In this document: positions 60,026 through 64,000 of the stretch, one piece after another
Numbering within the stretch: the stretch's first letter is position 1
Layout: each line of letters starts with the position of its first letter
Origin: Reyranella sp.
Lineage (GTDB): Bacteria; Pseudomonadota; Alphaproteobacteria; Reyranellales; Reyranellaceae
DNA length: 64,000 bases
NCBI RefSeq assembly: GCF_004296935.1
Contig: NZ_SCVH01000154.1
Coordinates: 1 to 64,000 of the forward strand
Direction of reading: 5' to 3'
Translations under genes and position numbers: made by a program
The notes under the pieces: model-generated
Told to the model about the DNA's origin: nothing
The model's input: only the letters and a program-made list of their open reading frames with translations
Databases searched by the model: none

Positions 60026-60690
60026 GCCACAAGCGCGCCGTTGGCGATGTGGACGATCTGCTGCGCCTGCCCGGCCAGGGCGAGATTGTGCGTGACCAGA
60101 ACAAGCGTGGTGCCGACCTCGCGGTTGACGGCCCGCAGCACGTCCATGATCTCGATCTCGGTCTGCTCATCGAGATCGGAGGTGGGCTCATCGGCGAGCA
60201 GGATGGAGGGGTCGTTGATCAGTGCGCGCGCGATCGCGACGCGGCGCTGCTCGCCGGCGGAAATCTCGGCAGGATAGGCGTCGAGATAGGCGCCCAGTCC
60301 CAGCCGCTCGAGCAGGCCCGCGGCGCGTGCATAGGTGCCGGACGCGCCCTGCCCGCGGCCCAGCATCGCCGGCAGGGCGACATTGTCGATCAGGCGCAAT
60401 GTCGGGAGCAGGCTCGCGAACTGGAAGACGTAGCCCACTTTCTCGTTGCGGAAGGCCGCCAGTGCATTGTCGGACAGGCCCCAGATGTCCGTGCCGTCGA
60501 CGGTCACCGAGCCGGCCGAGGGACGGCTGAGGCCTCCTATCATCGCCATCAAGGTCGACTTGCCCGAACCCGAGCGGCCGATGATGGCCGTGAACCGGCC
60601 GGCCGGCACATCGAGATCGATGCCGGCGACGGCGGTCACGAGGCCGCGCTCGGTCCTATAGCTCTTGCTCACCTGGCGACACGCAAGCAT
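60022..60690 (-). CDS. ABC transporter ATPase (LolD/MacB type)
   Basis: A 222-residue nucleotide-binding subunit. Walker A GRSGSGKSTLMAM at residues 39-51, Q-loop VFQFASLLPTLRLIDNV, a signature reading ISAGEQRRVAIARAL (ISAGE instead of the usual LSGGE), Walker B ILLADEPTSDLD and H-loop VTHN. Length and motif order match the type VII (mechanotransmission) ABC systems. It lies three bases after the permease stop. Confidence 0.9.
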   Translation of the reverse strand: MLACRQVSKSYRTERGLVTAVAGIDLDVPAGRFTAIIGRSGSGKSTLMAMIGGLSRPSAGSVTVDGTDIWGLSDNALAAFRNEKVGYVFQFASLLPTLRLIDNVALPAMLGRGQGASGTYARAAGLLERLGLGAYLDAYPAEISAGEQRRVAIARALINDPSILLADEPTSDLDEQTEIEIMDVLRAVNREVGTTLVLVTHNLALAGQAQQIVHIANGALVA

Positions 60691-60693
60691 CGC

Positions 60694-61893
60694 TCAGCCC
60701 TCGCCGCGCACGAGATCGTAGGCGTCGCGTCGGCTTGCCCGCCACGCCGGATAGAACGCGCCCAGGGCGCCGATCGCCGCCGCCAACCCGATCGCCGCCG
60801 CCGCGAAGGCCACCGTTCGCGGCAGGTCGAGCCAGACGAAGGGCACGCCGATATTCTCCAGGTAATAGACCAGCGAGCGCTCATAGAAGCGCATCACCAG
60901 GATACCCAGGGTGACGCCCAGGACGCCGCCGACGCCGGTGGCGATCACTGCCTCGACCACCATCATGCCCACGATCTGCGACCGCCGCGCCCCGATTGCC
61001 TTCAGCATGCCGAGTTCGCCGCGCCGTTCGGTGACGATCGCCGAGAAGAGCACGCTCACCATCACCGCCATGCTGGCGAACATCAGCATCATCAAGGCCA
61101 AAATGCCTTTTAGAAGCGCCGCCAGGCCCTGGCGGATCCCCGACAGCGAGGACTCGCCGGTCACGACCTTGACGCCCCTGACCGCGGACAGGATGGCGAA
61201 ACGCGCCTGCAGCGCCGTCGCGCCCGGTGCCAATTCGACCAGAAAGCCGCTGACCTTGCCCGGCGCCAGCACCGCCGGCCGTTGCGGCATGCTGGCTGCC
61301 AGCGCGTCCAATGTCGCAAACGACATGAAGATGCCGCGCTCGTGAGTGCCGACGCCGGTGCGGCCGAGCTTGCCGTAGACCACGTGCGACTTGCCGAAGA
61401 TCAGCAGTTGCGAGCCCAGCGGCGCGTCGCGGCCAACACCCAGGATCACATCGCCGGCGCGAAGCTCGCGGTTGAGCTTCTCGCGGAGCCAGGGCTGGAT
61501 CGTGAAGTCGCGCGCCGGATCGATGCCGATTAGGTCAACCAGCTCGTGATGGCTGCCGATGCCGGAATGCTCGACCCGCACGATCTTCTGAGGGGCGGCC
61601 CGCGCGATGCTGGCGAGCCGCGCCTTGGCCAGGACATCGGCGTCGAGCACCAAATCGGTGGGCTCGACCGTGAGCAGGGCCGCCGTGATGTTGGTGAGCG
61701 CGCCCTCGGGCGCCACCATCATGTCGGCGCCGAGACGCGTGAAACCCACCGCCATGCTATCGTCGATGCTGCGCATCAGGGTGGCGCCGGTGAAGACGAC
61801 ACCGCTGCCGATCGCCACCGCGGCGATCAGCAGGAAGCTGCGCGCCCTGCGGCGCCCGAGGTTCTGCAGGGCAAGGCTGGCGAGCAGCCTCAA
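60694..61893 (-). CDS. ABC transporter permease (MacB/FtsX family)
   Basis: A 399-residue membrane protein with one N-terminal helix (FLLIAAVAIGSGVVFTGATL), a periplasmic domain of about 200 residues, and three C-terminal helices (the FtsX fold, ALLKGILALMMLMFASMAVM onward). ERRGELGMLKAIGARRSQIV is the coupling segment of this class. TTG 61893 begins LRLLASLALQNLGRR, 11 bases after the NosZ-like stop. It pairs with the ATPase at 60022. Confidence 0.85.
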   Translation of the reverse strand: MRLLASLALQNLGRRRARSFLLIAAVAIGSGVVFTGATLMRSIDDSMAVGFTRLGADMMVAPEGALTNITAALLTVEPTDLVLDADVLAKARLASIARAAPQKIVRVEHSGIGSHHELVDLIGIDPARDFTIQPWLREKLNRELRAGDVILGVGRDAPLGSQLLIFGKSHVVYGKLGRTGVGTHERGIFMSFATLDALAASMPQRPAVLAPGKVSGFLVELAPGATALQARFAILSAVRGVKVVTGESSLSGIRQGLAALLKGILALMMLMFASMAVMVSVLFSAIVTERRGELGMLKAIGARRSQIVGMMVVEAVIATGVGGVLGVTLGILVMRFYERSLVYYLENIGVPFVWLDLPRTVAFAAAAIGLAAAIGALGAFYPAWRASRRDAYDLVRGEG

Positions 61894-61904
61894 AGCGTGC
61901 CCAC

Positions 61905-63731
61905 TCAGAGCGTACAGGAGCGCGTGTGCTTCATGTGCTCCAGCTTGGTCGGGATGATCACGCAATCATGGTGCCCGCCATTGCTCGGCAGGATGCCGAC
62001 CAGCGTGTCGGTCGAGGTGTCGACGACCGCGATGCCGCTCGACTGGCGCTGAAAGCCGCTGAACGGCGTCAGCACATACTTGCCGTCGTAGGTGATCGCC
62101 GGCGTCTGAAGGTCGGGGCCGATGCCCTGGATCTCCTTGATGATCTTCCAGGTCTTGGTGTCGACCACCATGAGGCCACTGGAGGCCGGCGAGGGATGCA
62201 GGATGGACAGGTAGAGCTTGGAGCTGTCCATCGAGAAGACCATATGGAACGGGTTCGGATACTTGCCGCGCCACAGTGGGTCCTCGACGTGCGCCACCTT
62301 CTTCCACTTCTTCGGATCGGGATCGCTGGTGCTGAAGACTGAGCAGTTGTTTTCCCGGAGGTTGTTCATCATCACCAGGAACTTGCCGTCGGGCGAGAAG
62401 CCGATCTCGTGGCCGGGCGAATGGATCTTGTCGAAGGTGACCTTCCACGTGTCCTTGTCGATCTGCTCGACCGGATACTGGTCCTGCGAATCCTTGTTGA
62501 ACTGCAGGAAGGCCGCCGGATCGAAGTTCTTCTCGGGGTCGAGGATACAGATGCCGCCGCAGAGACGCACAACGGTGGCGGCCCAGCGGCCTTCGGGATG
62601 CCAGATCGTGCCGTCGGCGCCGGTGAGCGTAAGCGGCGCGTCGCCGGGCAACGAGCCTTCCTCGACGAACAACTCGCCCATGGGCACCATTTCCCAGTCG
62701 ATCTTGTTGCCCTTGGTGCCGCGGTAGTCATAGAGGCCGGTCTTGGCGTCGGGGTAGATCTTCTTGATGGTGAGCGTGCCGCCCTTGATCCAGGCATCGC
62801 GCAGATCGGGCACGTTGGGCTTCCAGTCGAACTTGAGCGCCGCCTTCACCTTCGACGTGGTGCGGTCGAAGCAGGCGGCGATGTCCTTCTGGCCGTCGGT
62901 GACGAAATAGGACTGGGCATCCTTGGGATTGACGGTGACGTGGACGCCGAGCCCGAGACCGGTCGACTCCGAGACGTTCTCGACCATCTGCATCTGCGTG
63001 CCGTCGAAGCGGACGCGATAGATGTTGGTGCCCGGCGCCGGATCGGTGGTAGCCGTGGGGATGCCGTAGATCAGCGAGTTCTTGCCGCCCTGCGTCGAGT
63101 TGACGAATTCGAAGCCGTGATAGGGATCAGAACTCGGGAAGGCGCAGAGATGGTGACTGATCGGGCTGTAGTCACCGTAGGTCCAGTACCAGATCGAGGC
63201 CAGCACCCGGTTGGAATTGAGATCGAGCGCATAGGTGCCGCCACCGAGCTTGGTCGGCAGCAGCGCGATCCACTGGCCGAGGCTGCGTCCCTTGACGTCG
63301 GCCCTGGAGTCGACGATCTCGCGGACGATGTGTTCCTGCTGGGCGCCCGAACCGGCGACCTGGAAGACTCCGGTATCCGACGACGAGCCGCCGCCCAGCG
63401 CGTGATAGCCGAGCACGGCCGCTTCGGCGACGCCTGCGGTGCCGACGGCGACGTTCAGCATGGTGCGCCGGCTCATCCGGGTCTTGCGCGCCGGCGCCAC
63501 GGCCTCGGCGGCCCTCGCCTTCTGCGTCGCGGCTTCCTGCTTGGCGACCAGGTAGGTCTGGAATTCGGCGCGATCCTTCTCCAGCACTTCGGCGTTGCGC
63601 TTGAGGAATTCGTCGATCGAGGCTTTGCGCGCCGGCAGATTCGGCTCCGCGCCATCGGTGACGAGCGGCGTGATCAGCGGGGCGTCAGGAGCGACTGTCT
63701 TGGCAGGCGTTTCTCTGATCGGCTCAACCAT
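61905..63731 (-). CDS. Tat-exported NosZ-like copper beta-propeller protein (possible thiocyanate dehydrogenase)
   Basis: A 608-residue protein. A Tat signal (SRRTML at residues 87-92) follows an unusually long 86-residue head. The rest is a beta-propeller like the N-terminal domain of nitrous-oxide reductase. Candidate Cu ligands in order are H193/H194 (SPISHHLCAF), H205 (DPYHGFEF), H264 (GVHVTVNP), H437/H441 (HSPGHEIGF), H496 (NPFHMVFS) and H587/H588 (GGHHDCVI, like the EPHDC end of NosZ). The NosZ CuA cupredoxin domain is absent. Thiocyanate dehydrogenases share this CuA-less plan, which makes them the nearest functional guess. First gene of the MacB-type ABC operon. Confidence 0.72.
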   Translation of the reverse strand: MVEPIRETPAKTVAPDAPLITPLVTDGAEPNLPARKASIDEFLKRNAEVLEKDRAEFQTYLVAKQEAATQKARAAEAVAPARKTRMSRRTMLNVAVGTAGVAEAAVLGYHALGGGSSSDTGVFQVAGSGAQQEHIVREIVDSRADVKGRSLGQWIALLPTKLGGGTYALDLNSNRVLASIWYWTYGDYSPISHHLCAFPSSDPYHGFEFVNSTQGGKNSLIYGIPTATTDPAPGTNIYRVRFDGTQMQMVENVSESTGLGLGVHVTVNPKDAQSYFVTDGQKDIAACFDRTTSKVKAALKFDWKPNVPDLRDAWIKGGTLTIKKIYPDAKTGLYDYRGTKGNKIDWEMVPMGELFVEEGSLPGDAPLTLTGADGTIWHPEGRWAATVVRLCGGICILDPEKNFDPAAFLQFNKDSQDQYPVEQIDKDTWKVTFDKIHSPGHEIGFSPDGKFLVMMNNLRENNCSVFSTSDPDPKKWKKVAHVEDPLWRGKYPNPFHMVFSMDSSKLYLSILHPSPASSGLMVVDTKTWKIIKEIQGIGPDLQTPAITYDGKYVLTPFSGFQRQSSGIAVVDTSTDTLVGILPSNGGHHDCVIIPTKLEHMKHTRSCTL

Positions 63732-63851
63732 TTGCCGCACCCCCTCGTTACCGTGTGGCGCGAATACTAGACGCGGCGTTTTGCGAAGGACATTCCGAAA
63801 TTTGAAGAACTGAAGGCTGATTTTCCGCGGCGGTGCCGCTAGTGTTCGGCG

Positions 63852-64000
63852 ATGGACTATGCCGTCATCATCAGCGCCATCGTGCTCGGCCTTTCCGTGC
63901 TGGCAACGGCTGCGAAATTTTTCGACTGGTTCATCCACACCGATCCGCCAACAATGATCCGCGTCAGCCGCTGGATGCTGCTGCTTCTTATTCTCGCTGG
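63852..64000 (+). CDS. Membrane protein, N-terminal fragment (3' end outside window)
   Basis: An open frame from ATG 63852 runs off the window after 49 codons. It starts MDYAVIISAIVLGLSVLATA, a clear first membrane helix, then FFDWFIHTDPP and a second helix beginning WMLLLLILAG. It is divergent from the NosZ-like operon across 120 bp. The family cannot be told from this fragment. Confidence 0.5.
   Translation, partial: MDYAVIISAIVLGLSVLATAAKFFDWFIHTDPPTMIRVSRWMLLLLILA

Noticed and set aside
61905..63731. Full nitrous-oxide reductase NosZ
   Set aside because: The C-terminal CuA domain is absent and no nosDFYLR genes are nearby.

Overview
This GC-rich window looks like chromosome from an alphaproteobacterium. 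The clues are DUF3297 and YkvA proteins, several cyclase/TPR signalling proteins, a patatin-acetoacetate decarboxylase-3-hydroxybutyrate dehydrogenase operon, many GTG/TTG starts and many 4-nt ATGA start/stop overlaps. Reyranella-like or other Rhodospirillales/Hyphomicrobiales bacteria would fit, but that is a guess. No rRNA, tRNA or CRISPR array was seen.

Regions: (1) 1-5.7 kb, metals: the 3' two thirds of a CusA-type RND pump, its TolC-like lipoprotein, a MerR/MerT pair sharing a dyad operator, a GDCCVxC protein, and a HicB-like protein behind a perfect FNR/FixK box. (2) 5.8-9.7 kb: a 1296-residue autotransporter whose passenger repeats about every 69 residues. (3) 9.7-13.8 kb, chromate: chrB-chrA facing a superoxide dismutase-rhodanese fusion and a stand-alone ChrB C-terminal domain. 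(4) 13.9-24.4 kb: mostly housekeeping and accessory genes, including an SDR, a YHS protein, a cyclase-TPR protein, a GNAT/acyl-CoA synthetase/EamA operon, a LolA-like protein, a luciferase-like oxidoreductase and a dihaem cytochrome c.

(5) 24.4-35.6 kb is the most interesting region: a complete and heavily tailored lasso peptide cluster. It has an ABC exporter without peptidase domain, an HPr-kinase-like kinase, a B2 leader peptidase, an asparagine-synthetase-like cyclase (C), a PqqD-like recognition protein (B1), a 69-residue precursor with a textbook leader motif, a nucleotidyltransferase and a methyltransferase. A translationally coupled, oppositely oriented trio (two phytanoyl-CoA-type dioxygenases and a fucosyltransferase-like protein) sits inside it. 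The precursor ends in Ser, as expected for a lasso-peptide kinase substrate.

(6) 35.7-39.3 kb: patatin/acetoacetate decarboxylase/3-hydroxybutyrate dehydrogenase, probably for polyhydroxybutyrate or ketone-body use, plus an outer-membrane barrel. (7) 39.3-43.1 kb: a gene-poor, compositionally different patch with a phage small-terminase-like gene, a second cyclase-TPR protein, repeat debris and an orphan gene. (8) 43.1-49.6 kb: aldehyde dehydrogenase, nitroreductase, a poly-Gln lipoprotein, an NlpC/P60 hydrolase, a substrate-binding protein and a Gfo/Idh/MocA oxidoreductase, with scattered palindromic repeats. (9) 49.7-56.4 kb: two EmrAB-like efflux modules, each with a MarR regulator; one has a near-perfect 20-bp palindrome between the divergent genes. 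(10) 56.4-64 kb: a cupin thiol-dioxygenase-like/ferredoxin/PanE operon, a TauD-like dioxygenase, and a four-gene operon pairing a NosZ-like copper beta-propeller protein (possibly thiocyanate dehydrogenase-like) with a MacB-type ABC system.
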